From Actinomycetota bacterium (GTDB lineage Bacteria > Actinomycetota > Acidimicrobiia > IMCC26256 > PALSA-610), in assembly GCA_005779395.1 (NCBI GenBank), contig SXJP01000052.1, forward strand, positions 1 to 64,000: a stretch of 64,000 nucleotides of DNA. The letters run 5' to 3'. Positions 8,560 through 17,075 of this stretch are shown piece after piece; positions within the stretch are counted from its first letter, which is position 1, and every line of letters begins with the position of its first letter. A program made the position numbers and the translations under genes. A model generated the notes under the pieces. The model saw only the letters and a program-made list of their open reading frames with translations. It had not been told where the DNA came from and did no database searches.

Positions 8560-9198
8560 TCAGCCTCCGCGTAGCCCTGCGTCTATTGCCGGTACGACGG
8601 TGATAAGGCCGAAGGCGGGCAGTATGAGGAACACAAGGGGGAAGAGCAACCTGACTGGCACTACCTTTGCGCGGGCCTCGGCCTGTCGCCGCAACGCAGA
8701 CCGACTCTCTGTCGCGAATCTGTCGAGCGGTTCGATAAGAGGGGTGCCGAGCACAGCACCGTCGGAGAGGAGTTCACCGAGGTTCCCTAACGGTGTGCCG
8801 GAACGCCCTAGTTGCTTGAGTGCGACAGCTAGCGGCTCGCCCATCAGAAACGCTCGTTTCACGCGCAGAAAGTGCGCCGCTATTTCCGGCGAAGACCAGA
8901 CGGCGACTACTTCAACTGCGCCAATCACGGAACAGCCAGACCCGATCGCAACAGCAATTAGCTCGACCACCATCGGTATCTGTGCCTCGATCGTGCTGTC
9001 TGCTTTTCGACTGCGGATACGCGCTAGTACATCCCTTAGAACGCGTTCGACGATGTTGTTGCGGCGAGATTGACGGTTTCGTCGCGCCGCGTGACCACCC
9101 ATCGCACTGAGTCGCTTCGCGGCTGCCAAGCTAGGTACTCGGCGAAGTAGTGCGAGTCCAGCAAGCAGGCCCCAGCCAACTGAGACGACAATCACCAT
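8560..9198 (-). CDS. tadC: TadC-like type II secretion F-domain membrane protein
   Basis: 212-residue platform protein of the tad pilus machine. It contains an N-terminal helix, a cytoplasmic T2SSF domain (IPMVVELIAVAIGSGCSVIGAVEVVA, GEPLAVALKQLG, LIEPLDRFATESRSALRRQAEARAKVVPVRLLFPLVFLILPAFGLITVVPA) and a closing membrane helix pair. The ATG at 9198 overlaps the end of tadB by seven bases. A longer open frame upstream is a shadow of tadB. Acts with TadB to transmit ATPase motion to the pilin at the inner membrane. Confidence 0.87.
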   Translation of the reverse strand: MVIVVSVGWGLLAGLALLRRVPSLAAAKRLSAMGGHAARRNRQSRRNNIVERVLRDVLARIRSRKADSTIEAQIPMVVELIAVAIGSGCSVIGAVEVVAVWSSPEIAAHFLRVKRAFLMGEPLAVALKQLGRSGTPLGNLGELLSDGAVLGTPLIEPLDRFATESRSALRRQAEARAKVVPVRLLFPLVFLILPAFGLITVVPAIDAGLRGG

Positions 9199-10064
9199 GA
9201 CAACTCGCGATCGCGAACGATTCTGCGCATCCACAATGCAGCCAAGCCGTCGAGGCCGATACCGACTATTAGACAAATCCGGCCTAGCGGTCGGGCTACG
9301 AGCGCATCTATCGCGTCGGGGTCGATTGCAGCCGAAAATGCGAGAAAACCAAGCGGAATGAGGGCGACGACAATCGCCGAGACTCGCGCCTGCGCCGATT
9401 GAGCACGAGTTTCGGCACAGATTGCCAGTCGTGCACTGAGCGAGTCGGCGAGTCCGTTGAGCGGTCCTGCCGCAGCACCACCGAGTTCTGCGGTCACGAC
9501 TAGTCCGCCAGCTGCCGCACGAACACCAGAAATTGGGCGCTCGTCTGGCCATGGTTCCACCGCTTGGCGCACCGATGCACCCATCGCCAACCTCGCCCCG
9601 ATTCGTTTGAAATCAGCTCTCAGGGGCGACGATGAAATTGCAAGTCGGTTGATGCCAGAGGCCACGGTGCCACCACTCCCAAGATCTGAGACCACAGACC
9701 GAACAGCATCAGGAAGAGCAGCGGCACAGCGACGGTCACCTCTGGCCCGCGCAACTCTGGTTCCGCAGACGGCTACGAGCAGAGAACACGGCACGACTGC
9801 GACGGCCAAAGTCGGCGCGATCGCAAGCGCCATTAGAAACGCCGCGACCGTCGCGATGAGCCATGACGACACCGCAGACTCCGGTGTCATCTCAACGCCA
9901 GCGCGTTCTAGCGATGCGGCAATCGGCGCTCGTAATCTTGATGGCAGGTGGCGCTGCGCTTGCCTAATTTCCGAGACTCGGGCTTGCGCTGCAGCATCGC
10001 GAGCCTTGTACGCAACTGCTATCGACATGACCAGCATGACAACCATCGTCGCTGCATGCTTCAT
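9192..10064 (-). CDS. tadB: TadB-like type II secretion F-domain membrane protein
   Basis: 290-residue integral membrane protein with helices near the N-terminus (AATMVVMLVMSIAVAY), a pair at about 85-120, and a T2SSF domain (ALPDAVRSVVSDLGSGGTVASGINRLA, LAMGASVRQAVEPW, GGAAAGPLNGLADSLSARLAICAETRAQSAQARVSAIVVALIPLGFLAF). The ATG at 10064 sits three bases after the cpaF stop; the frame is open further upstream, but that part overlaps cpaF. Platform protein of the tad pilus. Confidence 0.86.
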   Translation of the reverse strand: MKHAATMVVMLVMSIAVAYKARDAAAQARVSEIRQAQRHLPSRLRAPIAASLERAGVEMTPESAVSSWLIATVAAFLMALAIAPTLAVAVVPCSLLVAVCGTRVARARGDRRCAAALPDAVRSVVSDLGSGGTVASGINRLAISSSPLRADFKRIGARLAMGASVRQAVEPWPDERPISGVRAAAGGLVVTAELGGAAAGPLNGLADSLSARLAICAETRAQSAQARVSAIVVALIPLGFLAFSAAIDPDAIDALVARPLGRICLIVGIGLDGLAALWMRRIVRDRELSW

Positions 10065-10066
10065 CG

Positions 10067-11242
10067 CTAGACGGTTCTTCGTTGTGTGCGCCGTCGCGTC
10101 TCGCAACAAATCTCGAGGCTGTCGGCCCGTCGCTCTGCAAGGACCCGCACACCCAACGGATGGTGCTCGAAATCTGGATGTTCCGGTTCGACCACCTCCG
10201 CGAATGTGGCGATGTGCCGCGCTCCGTTACCGTCCCTGCTGACGAAGACGATGCCGTCGATAGCGCTAGCTACTTGCGCGCGAATTGCTCCGACAGGCAA
10301 CGCAAAACCTGCCATCAACGCGAGGTTTTCGAGCCGAATAAGGGCTTGCTTCACACCGTTGGCATGAACGGTGCACAGAGAACCGTCGTGGCCAGTGTTC
10401 AAAGCTTGCAACATGTCGAATGCTTCGCCTCCCCTGACTTCGCCGATCACAATGCGGTCGGGGCGCATCCGCAATGCAGCACGAACAAGCTCACGCACGC
10501 CGACCGCACCTACGCCTTCTGCATTAGCTGGTCGGGCTTCGAGCCGAACTACATGCGTTTGCTTGAGTGACAGCTCGGCAGTCTCTTCGATAGTCACGAT
10601 CCGTTCGCTTGGGTCGACGTTGTTCGCCAGACACCCCAGCAGGGTCGTCTTTCCAGAACTGGTGCCGCCAGCGATGAGAAGATTCCAACCTTCGTGTACC
10701 GCGCCGTTTATGAGATCGGCGGCGTCGCCACTGGCTCCAAAGTCGGCCATTGTCATAGTGCGAGGCAAGAACCGCCGGATAGTTACGCACGGCCCATCTG
10801 GTGCAAGCGGTGGCAATACTGCGTGCAGACGTGACCCATCCGGTAGCCGTGCATCGACAATCGGGGACGAACGGTCGAGCCGAAGGCCGAGCGGCGCGAT
10901 TACGCGTTCGGCTATGCGCATAATCTGTTGCGCATCGAAGGCCACATTGAGAGGTTCAACTTTGCCGTGCCGCTCGATATACGCACTACCAGGCCGATTG
11001 AGCATGACCTCTGATACTTCAGGGTCAGCGAGAATCGTTTCGAGCACACCGAGGCCATCTACCTCACGAACGATTTCTTCTAGCAATACATCTGAACGCG
11101 CTGAGCTAAGCAACGGAGCGGTGTCGGCAAGCACATTTGAGACGCGCGCTCGGAGCGCCAAACGATCACCTAGTGGCACGCCATCGGCATCGGCCATCAG
11201 CAATCCTCGAACTTCGCTCTTCAGGAGTTCGACTGATTTCAT
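10067..11242 (-). CDS. cpaF: CpaF/TadA-type pilus assembly ATPase
   Basis: Hexameric secretion ATPase powering Flp pilus extension and perhaps retraction. 391 residues with Walker A GGTSSGKTTLLG (about residue 193), Asp box EETAEL, Walker B RIVIGEVRGGEAFDMLQALNTGHDG and His box CTVHAN, plus the N-terminal CpaF domain (GLGVLETILADPEVSEVMLNRP). The ATG at 11242 overlaps the stop of the upstream CpaE-like gene (ATGA). Confidence 0.93.
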   Translation of the reverse strand: MKSVELLKSEVRGLLMADADGVPLGDRLALRARVSNVLADTAPLLSSARSDVLLEEIVREVDGLGVLETILADPEVSEVMLNRPGSAYIERHGKVEPLNVAFDAQQIMRIAERVIAPLGLRLDRSSPIVDARLPDGSRLHAVLPPLAPDGPCVTIRRFLPRTMTMADFGASGDAADLINGAVHEGWNLLIAGGTSSGKTTLLGCLANNVDPSERIVTIEETAELSLKQTHVVRLEARPANAEGVGAVGVRELVRAALRMRPDRIVIGEVRGGEAFDMLQALNTGHDGSLCTVHANGVKQALIRLENLALMAGFALPVGAIRAQVASAIDGIVFVSRDGNGARHIATFAEVVEPEHPDFEHHPLGVRVLAERRADSLEICCETRRRTQRRTV

Positions 11243-11976
11243 GCCACAGCCTTGTGGGCTTTAGAACGGGCAGCGGCAAGAACGCTGCGTGCGGGACGCG
11301 CTAATGCGTCTGGCAGTCGCGCTGCGAGAATGCCTGCATCGACGGCACGTGCGATTGATGGACGGGCTGCGACTGTCGCGAGAATTGGAATGCCGATTAC
11401 GCGTTCGAGATCTCGCGCAGTCAGTGCTCGGTTCGCTTCTTCCACTATTACGGCACCGGTCGAGATCGGCGTAAGCACGTTTTCCGATGCACGCCTATAG
11501 GCCAGATAACAGGGCCGCACGACCATGATGAGCACGTCGACGTTCCGCGCCAACGCAAGTACGCCGGCGTTGCTCGGCACGCCTAGATCGATCACTGTCG
11601 TCGCGCGCCTTGAGCGGAGTGATGCGCCGAGCTTTTCGCCAGCAGTTGTCGTCTCAGGAACTTCGCAGACTCCCGCGATTAACAGGTCGAGGTTCTTCAT
11701 AACCTGGACAGCAATCCGATCGAGTGCGCCTATTGGCGCATCCTCGGAAGTCAATAGTTCCTTGACTCCTGCCCGAGTACATTGGGCTAGCCCCAGAATC
11801 GCTGGCAAGTCGCCGGAGCAATCGACAAGTGTCGTAGGTGTTTCTTGACTCGACACAATTGCGCACGCCGCAGCCAAGACACTCGTTCCGGAACCACCTT
11901 TAGGTGAATAGATACCGACCAACAATTTGAACCTCGCATGTCGTAGGACCGCGCGCCACAAGCCGCGGGTAGGCAA
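11239..11976 (-). CDS. CpaE/Ssd-like ParA-family ATPase of the tad locus
   Basis: First gene of the pilus operon. The P-loop variant YSPKGGSGTSVLAAACAIV (about residues 24-42) has the deviant Walker A typical of CpaE/Ssd (Rv3660c) proteins, and TTVIDLGVPSN is the Walker B-like strand. It lacks an obvious N-terminal receiver domain, so it is shorter than mycobacterial Ssd. Start uncertain: TTG at 11976 is the most distal; TTG at 11925 follows GCGAGG by six bases and begins right before the P-loop strand. Expected to position the pilus machine at the pole or division site. Confidence 0.8.
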   Translation of the reverse strand: MPTRGLWRAVLRHARFKLLVGIYSPKGGSGTSVLAAACAIVSSQETPTTLVDCSGDLPAILGLAQCTRAGVKELLTSEDAPIGALDRIAVQVMKNLDLLIAGVCEVPETTTAGEKLGASLRSRRATTVIDLGVPSNAGVLALARNVDVLIMVVRPCYLAYRRASENVLTPISTGAVIVEEANRALTARDLERVIGIPILATVAARPSIARAVDAGILAARLPDALARPARSVLAAARSKAHKAVA

Positions 11977-12017
11977 AAAACGGATGCTTTGAACATCGAG
12001 GTCCTGAACAGACGAGG

Positions 12018-12085
12018 CTGCTTCTAAGAAGCAGAAAACCGCGAAAGCGGTGAGGGCATTTCAGCCAATGTTGCTACGGCGCAAC
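12018..12085 (-). promoter_or_regulatory. Three consecutive hairpins upstream of the pilus operon (possible structured leader RNA)
   Basis: Three perfect inverted repeats stand head to tail: CTGCTTC-TAA-GAAGCAG (12018-12034), ACCGC-GAAA-GCGGT (12038-12051, a GNRA tetraloop on the plus strand) and GTTGC-TACGGC-GCAAC (12070-12085), with GGC-ATTTCA-GCC between the last two. They lie 40-110 bases upstream of the first tad gene and so may be in its leader. They match no riboswitch class I could recognise. The strand is not certain, since hairpins read on both. Confidence 0.4.
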
Positions 12086-12151
12086 CTAGAACTAAATAAA
12101 CGTCGAGTCAAGAGATGGCGCGAACTCATTAGCGCGACATTGGGGATTTTC

Positions 12152-12238
12152 TCAGGCGTGCGTAGACGCGCCGTTAAGTTTTTTGGCGACAACAATCCCG
12201 AGAGTTACGAGCATTAATAAGAACAAGAAGTTTTTCAT
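12152..12238 (-). CDS. 28-residue predicted membrane peptide
   Basis: The ORF encodes MKNFLFLLMLVTLGIVVAKK plus eight more residues (LNGASTHA). It has one hydrophobic helix with a Lys-rich cytoplasmic end, and an excellent GGAGG ribosome site five bases before the ATG at 12238, which is the main argument that it is real. It resembles in size and layout the tiny DLW-39-type actinobacterial membrane peptides but lacks their DLW motif. It lies on the same strand as, and upstream of, the tad operon, with the hairpin region between. Confidence 0.5.
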   Translation of the reverse strand: MKNFLFLLMLVTLGIVVAKKLNGASTHA

Positions 12239-12476
12239 GGGACCTCCACTCACATGACGATGGCCGCTTAAATCCAAGGCGAACCGTATAGCAGTAGCTA
12301 CGAGGTATCCAAGTCCGATGAAAGCTTGGTGTAGGTGGCAAGAAGATATCGATCGCTTATCAAATCTCAAAGCGGTCGTTGCGATTATCTGCGATCGTCG
12401 CAACTCGCGACTCCGAAATGGCAAGTAAGCCTCAGATCGCATGCGCCAACGTCGCTGCTCTGTTATTCTCGGTTCT
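12239..12476. other. Intergenic region between small membrane ORF and RCC1 array
   Basis: No gene was recognised in these 238 bases. The frame that continues upstream of the 28-residue ORF lacks a ribosome site and a recognisable product. The region should contain the promoter for the small ORF and borders the RCC1 promoter at its right end. Confidence 0.5.
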
Positions 12477-12505
12477 TTGATAAAATCGACGTTTTTGGTT
12501 AAACT
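12477..12505 (+). promoter_or_regulatory. Putative housekeeping promoter of the RCC1 array
   Basis: TTGATA (12477-12482) and TAAACT (12500-12505) are separated by 17 bases, close to the -35/-10 consensus. The first RCC1 gene begins 33 bases after the -10, with AGGGAG at 12527-12532 as ribosome site. Confidence 0.45.
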
Positions 12506-12537
12506 AAATGACTGCGCGGGTCTTCTAGGGAGTGTAC

Positions 12538-13686
12538 ATGCGGCGAACTATCGGGGCGGTTGTATCAGCGTTTTTGTTCGCGACTTCATTGTCGGTCATA
12601 GTCCACCCAGTCGCCGGAGCAGTGCTCTTCACGCCGTTATATTCGTGGGGCGAAAACGGTTTCGGCCAGTTAGGACTCGGCAGTACTACCGATCAACTAT
12701 TCGCGACTCACGTTGGCTCCAAGCAGTGGGTGTCAGTCTCTGCTGGTGATGCTCATTCGCTCGGCATACGCGCAGACGGGTCATTGTGGTCGTGGGGCGA
12801 TAACTACGCCGGGCAATTAGGCATCGGCAGTACAACCGATCACCCCACCCCGGTTCAAATCGGCACGCACAAGTGGCTTGCCATTTCAGCTGGCGGCGGC
12901 CACTCGCTCGGCATACGCGCAGACGGGTCATTGTGGTCGTGGGGCGATAACTACGGTGGGCAATTAGGCAATGGCAGTACAACCGACCAACTAGCCCCAG
13001 TTAAAATCGGCACCAATAGGTGGTTCGCTGTATCCGCTGGCGGCGGTCACTCGCTCGGGATACGCGCAGACGGAACTCTGCGAGCGTGGGGACACAATGC
13101 TTTTGGGCAGGTGGGCAGCGGAAGCACAACCGACCAACTAGCCCCAATAAAGATCGGCACCAATAAATGGCTCTCCGTATCCGCTGGTGCTGGTCACTCG
13201 CTCGGGATACGCGCAGACGGAACTCTGCGAGCGTGGGGTTTTAACGCTGAGGGGCAGCTAGGAATCGGCACCAAGCTTGACCGTCTAGCTCCGACCGGCG
13301 TCGATCCCGGGCCGTGGTCATCAATTTCTGCTGGCGGTAATCATTCGCTAGGGATAAAGGCAGGTGGATCCTTGTGGGCGTGGGGCTACAACGGCGACGG
13401 AGCGTTAGGAGACGGAACGGAACTCGGCAAAGACTCGCCTGTACACATCGGCGTTGGGAAATGGCGGGGCATAGATGCTGGCCGTTTCCATTCTCTAGGG
13501 ATACGGGCCGCCGGGACCTTGCGCGCATGGGGCTACAACTACAGCGGCCAACTAGGTGACGGAACGACGATCAACCGACTCGCCCCCGTTCTGATTGACG
13601 GCGGAAATTGGAAATCCGCATCGGCTGGCGGCAACCACAGTATGGCAATCAAAGAAGTGGCGATTTCAATAGTGCCGTTACCTTGA
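12538..13686 (+). CDS. Secreted RCC1-repeat beta-propeller protein A
   Basis: 382 residues. An N-terminal signal peptide (VVSAFLFATSLSVIVHPVAGA) is followed by seven RCC1-type repeats of about 47-51 residues, each with a W-(S/A)-W-G-x-N-x-x-G-Q-L-G-x-G core and an SAGxxHSLGIRADGSL strand, which together would close a seven-bladed propeller. The protein ends with SIVPLP. ATG at 12538 with AGGGAG five bases upstream. No membrane anchor or sortase signal is seen, so the protein is probably released or loosely bound. Bacterial RCC1-like propellers act as binding scaffolds; the ligand here is unknown. Blades 2 and 3 are identical at DNA level over about 50 bases, suggesting recent internal conversion. 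Confidence 0.85.
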   Translation: MRRTIGAVVSAFLFATSLSVIVHPVAGAVLFTPLYSWGENGFGQLGLGSTTDQLFATHVGSKQWVSVSAGDAHSLGIRADGSLWSWGDNYAGQLGIGSTTDHPTPVQIGTHKWLAISAGGGHSLGIRADGSLWSWGDNYGGQLGNGSTTDQLAPVKIGTNRWFAVSAGGGHSLGIRADGTLRAWGHNAFGQVGSGSTTDQLAPIKIGTNKWLSVSAGAGHSLGIRADGTLRAWGFNAEGQLGIGTKLDRLAPTGVDPGPWSSISAGGNHSLGIKAGGSLWAWGYNGDGALGDGTELGKDSPVHIGVGKWRGIDAGRFHSLGIRAAGTLRAWGYNYSGQLGDGTTINRLAPVLIDGGNWKSASAGGNHSMAIKEVAISIVPLP

Positions 13687-13760
13687 ATCCGCGAGGGCAC
13701 AGAATTCGCGGATGACTGATAGGACGCAACATACGTGGTCAAGATGAAGTAGTTGTTCCA

Positions 13761-14492
13761 ATGATGTGGGCACGCAAGATCGAATTGCTGCTGGCCTTCG
13801 TTGGCTTGGTTACTGGTGGGTATCTACCTCGATTCGTCCTGCTGATGGATTTATCATCCCTGTTATTCCGCCCTCCGGCGCGGCTTACTCATGGGGCTAC
13901 GGCGCGTTCGGCGAACTCGGTCACACCGACCCGATTTCTTGTAGTTGTCCGTCACGAATAGGCACCAGGGCGCTGGCGGGCTGTTTCTGCCGGAATATTC
14001 ACTTCTTTCGGGATTCGGGCGGACGCGACGTTGTGGGCATGGGGATTCAACGCTTCGGGACAATTAGGAATTGGGAATACAGAGAGCAAATCGACACCAG
14101 TCCAGGTCGGCATAAGTAAGTGGTTGTCAGTGTCGAGTGCCGGAACCCATGCCCTTGGAATAAAAGCCGACGGCACATTGTGGGCTTGGGGATCTAACGA
14201 ATTCGGGCAATTAGGTATCGGCAACACCAACAATCAACTAAGCCCCACGCAAGTTGGCGCCAACAAGTGGCTTTCAATATCGGCTGGCCCTGAATACTCG
14301 CTTGGGATTAGGGATAATCAATCCTTGCGAGCCTGGGGATCTAAGGGCGACACTCAACTCGGCGATCACACTAAGATCCAGCGGCTTACTCCAGTCCTTG
14401 TGAGCTCCGACGATTGGATACAAATCTCCGCTGACTTGAGACACGCCTTGGGAGTCAGAAAGCCTGCTATCTCAATCGTGCCGTTGCCTTGA
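13761..14492 (+). pseudogene. Decayed RCC1-repeat protein B (two frameshifts, reduced blade number)
   Basis: The remains of a paralog lie between two intact copies. The signal peptide is in one frame (from ATG 13761, ELLLAFVGLVTGG), the IPPSGAAYSWGYGAFGELG blade is in a second frame, and AVSAGIFTSFGIRADATLWAWGFN onward is in a third, ending with the shared SIVPLP tail. Frameshifts fall near 13815-13830 and 13960-13985. Only about four blade cores remain, against seven in the intact copies, so three blades are also lost. Sequence errors could explain the shifts but not the shorter length. Confidence 0.75.
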
Positions 14493-14551
14493 ACCAGGGA
14501 CCTACCTGCCTCACGTCCGGGCCAATCGAAAGTAGGCCTATAGTGATAGGG

Positions 14552-15700
14552 ATGCGACGAATCAGGCTTCTCCTAGCCGTAGCTTGCTTAAGCTCGGGGC
14601 CCTGGTCGGTAAACGTCGATCCCGTGGCAGCAGCATTGCTTTACAAGCCGCTTTATGCGTGGGGCAATAACAGCTTGGGCCAACTAGGAATTGGGAGCGC
14701 GCCCAGTCCGTTGACGCCTACGCACGTCGGCACAAAACAGTGGTTGATGATCGATGCAGGGGCGCGCCATTCGCTCGGGATCAGGGCCGACGGCTCATTA
14801 TGGGCATGGGGCGACAACAGTGGCGGCGAGCTAGGAATCGGAAATTTAGCTAGCCAAGCGTACCCGGTTAAGGTCGATACCAACTCGTGGGTCGCTATCT
14901 CCGCTGGCGACACCCATTCGCTCGCGATCAGGGCCGACGGCTCATTATGGGCATGGGGCATCAACGGTGGCGGGGAGTTAGGTATCGGGAATACGCAGAA
15001 TAAGATCGCCCCGGTTCAGGTTGGAACTAACAAATGGCTTGCTGTCTCAGCTGGTAATGGCCATTCGCTCGGGATCAGGGCCGACGGGACGTTGCGCTCC
15101 TGGGGATATAACCATCATGGCCAAGTCGGCGACGGGACCCTGACCCACCGATTTACACCAGTTCAAATCGGGCCACACAAGTGGCTCGCCGTCTCCGCTG
15201 GCCGCAACCATTCGCTCGGCCTGCGCGCAGATGGGTCCTTGCGTGCCTGGGGCCAGAACGATCACGGGCAGGTTGGAAATGGCAGTACGGTCGACCAACT
15301 GAAACCGATTCAAGCCGGTCTCGCGACTTGGAATGCGATTTCTGCTGGCGACCGGCATTCGCTAGCGATTCGCGCCGACGGATCACTGTGGGCCTGGGGC
15401 GAAAACAGTGTGGGGCAGTTAGGCGACGGTACAGGAATCGAACGCCTAACGCCAGTGCACATAGGAACCGGAAAGTGGCGGGCCGTCAGTTCTGGCGCCA
15501 GTCATTCGATAGGAATCAGAGCTAACGGGACGTTGCGATCGTGGGGTTACAACTTCGATGGTCAACTTGGTGACGGTACTACGAATAACCGACTGGCCCC
15601 GGTGTTAATCGACAGCGGAAATTGGCGAAGTGTCGCAGCCGGTGGCTCCTATAGCTTGTCAGTCAAGGAGTTGACGATTTCGTTAGTGCCTTTGCCGTGA
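14552..15700 (+). CDS. Secreted RCC1-repeat beta-propeller protein C
   Basis: 382 residues, exactly the length of copy A. The signal peptide (RLLLAVACLSSGPWSVNVDPVAAA) precedes seven RCC1 blades (YAWGNNSLGQLGIG through RSWGYNFDGQLGDG). The last strand and tail SLVPLP mirror copy A. The ATG at 14552 is chosen because it begins the signal peptide; the frame is open to 14489, but the upstream part overlaps the tail of copy B. Tandem arrangement and alternating WAWG/RSWG blade types indicate duplication of the whole gene. Confidence 0.85.
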   Translation: MRRIRLLLAVACLSSGPWSVNVDPVAAALLYKPLYAWGNNSLGQLGIGSAPSPLTPTHVGTKQWLMIDAGARHSLGIRADGSLWAWGDNSGGELGIGNLASQAYPVKVDTNSWVAISAGDTHSLAIRADGSLWAWGINGGGELGIGNTQNKIAPVQVGTNKWLAVSAGNGHSLGIRADGTLRSWGYNHHGQVGDGTLTHRFTPVQIGPHKWLAVSAGRNHSLGLRADGSLRAWGQNDHGQVGNGSTVDQLKPIQAGLATWNAISAGDRHSLAIRADGSLWAWGENSVGQLGDGTGIERLTPVHIGTGKWRAVSSGASHSIGIRANGTLRSWGYNFDGQLGDGTTNNRLAPVLIDSGNWRSVAAGGSYSLSVKELTISLVPLP

Positions 15701-15752
15701 ACGCTCCATACAACACCGGTCGCGCGATCCCATCCATGGAAGAAGACATGAA

Positions 15753-16889
15753 GTGATATGCACTCGTAGGATCAGCATACTTTTTATCTCAGTTTGTTTG
15801 CTAGGCGGTTCGGTGGTCGTTGCAGTTAGTCCGGCGGATAGCGCTATCCCACCGGTTGGCCAGGCATACGCGTTTGGAGGTAACACGTTTGGAGAACTCG
15901 GAATTGAAATAGTTGACGACCCTTCGATTCCATCGCAAGTGGGTTCTCAAAGCTGGAAGAAAGTCTCTGCCGGCGGTGGCCATTCGCTTGGGATACAAGC
16001 TGATGGGACATTGTGGTCGTGGGGTTTCAACGACCAGGGTCAGCTGGGAATCGGGAACACAAGTAATCAGTCAGTTCCAACCCAGGTGGGTATTCAGAAG
16101 TGGCTCACCGTCGCGGCAGGATCTAGGCACTCTCTCGGAATTCGCGCTGACGGGACGCTTTGGGCCTGGGGGCACAATTTCGTCGGTCAGCTCGGGAATG
16201 GAAATACAACCAATCAGTTAGTCCCAGCCCAGGTCGGTAGCCAGAAATGGCAGACTGTGTCCGCTGGCGACGCCCATTCTCTCGGGATTCGGGCTGACGG
16301 TTCTCTGCGTGCTTGGGGGCGCGGCGAGCAAGGGCAACTTGGAACCGGAAACACTGCATACCAGTTGGTTCCGACACAGGTTGGCGTTCAAAAGTGGCTG
16401 GCAGTGTCCGCCGGAGACAATCATTCATTGGGCATCCGGGCTGACGGCTCTCTGCGGGCATGGGGCTACAACCACAAGGGCCAACTCGGCATTGGAGTTA
16501 CCGGTAATCGGTTGATACCAACCAAGGTCGGCGCGGCTACTTGGCTCGCAATTTCGGCTGGCCACGACCATTCTCTCGGAATTCGGGCTGACGGCTCTCT
16601 GCGGGCATGGGGTCGCAACGACAGTGGGCAGCTCGGGGACGGGACTGGGATTGACCGCCTGTTTCCAGTTCAGGTTGGCATTCACAAATGGCTGGCGATT
16701 GATGCAGGCGACCACCATTCGCTAGGGGTGCGAGCCAACGGGAGTCTACGAAGTTGGGGGTGGAACCCCGACGGTCGGCTAGGTGACGGCACGACAATTA
16801 CTCGGCTAGCTCCTGTGGTTATCGACACCGGCGACTGGCTGTCGATATCGGGAGGAGGAGGTCACACATTGGTGGTACTGGGCGCCTGA
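15753..16889 (+). CDS. Secreted RCC1-repeat beta-propeller protein D
   Basis: 378 residues, the most divergent intact copy. GTG start at 15753 with GGAAGAAG seven bases upstream. Signal peptide SILFISVCLLGGSVVVAVSPADSA, then IPPVGQAYAFGGNTFGELG as a first degenerate blade (also preserved in the decayed copy B) and six more blades. It ends VVLGA and lacks the SIVPLP tail. Blades carry the same HSLGIRADGSLRAWG strand. Function unknown; a surface or secreted binding scaffold is the reasonable inference. Confidence 0.85.
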   Translation: MICTRRISILFISVCLLGGSVVVAVSPADSAIPPVGQAYAFGGNTFGELGIEIVDDPSIPSQVGSQSWKKVSAGGGHSLGIQADGTLWSWGFNDQGQLGIGNTSNQSVPTQVGIQKWLTVAAGSRHSLGIRADGTLWAWGHNFVGQLGNGNTTNQLVPAQVGSQKWQTVSAGDAHSLGIRADGSLRAWGRGEQGQLGTGNTAYQLVPTQVGVQKWLAVSAGDNHSLGIRADGSLRAWGYNHKGQLGIGVTGNRLIPTKVGAATWLAISAGHDHSLGIRADGSLRAWGRNDSGQLGDGTGIDRLFPVQVGIHKWLAIDAGDHHSLGVRANGSLRSWGWNPDGRLGDGTTITRLAPVVIDTGDWLSISGGGGHTLVVLGA

Positions 16890-16940
16890 CTAATTGCATC
16901 AGGTAGCCACGGTTCGGTCAATGGCCACGTCACTACTTCG

Positions 16941-17031
16941 CGGAGGTGGCAGGAATCGAACCCACCTGACGAGGACTACTCGGCACACTCGTTTTGAAGA
17001 CGAGGGGGGCCACCAGACCCCGTTCACCTCC
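16941..17031 (-). tRNA. selC: tRNA-Sec (anticodon UCA)
   Basis: Read on the minus strand: acceptor GGAGGTG pairs with CACCTCC at the end and is followed by discriminator G; D arm GGGG-TCTGGTGG-CCCC; anticodon stem-loop CTCGT-CTTCAAA-ACGAG with anticodon TCA; a long variable arm; and T arm GGTGGG-TTCGATT-CCTGCC. The 91-base length, long variable arm and UCA anticodon identify the UGA-reading selenocysteine tRNA. CCA is not encoded. SelA and SelB are encoded 21 kb downstream. Confidence 0.93.
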
Positions 17032-17075
17032 GTCGTGAAGTCTGCCTCATGTCGCGCGCTAGTTCAAACCGAGAA

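Noticed and set aside
9199..9552. N-terminal extension of the tadC frame
   Set aside because: The extension is Arg/Cys-rich and lies in the other frame of tadB; ATG 9198 gives the proper family start.
12018..12085. c-di-GMP-I or guanidine-II riboswitch before the tad operon
   Set aside because: Hairpins are present, but neither the GEMM core nor paired ACGR loops were found.
12538..16889. CRISPR-like or minisatellite array
   Set aside because: Periodicity of about 140-150 bases is in frame with RCC1 blades and diverges like protein repeats; no constant repeat with unique spacers.
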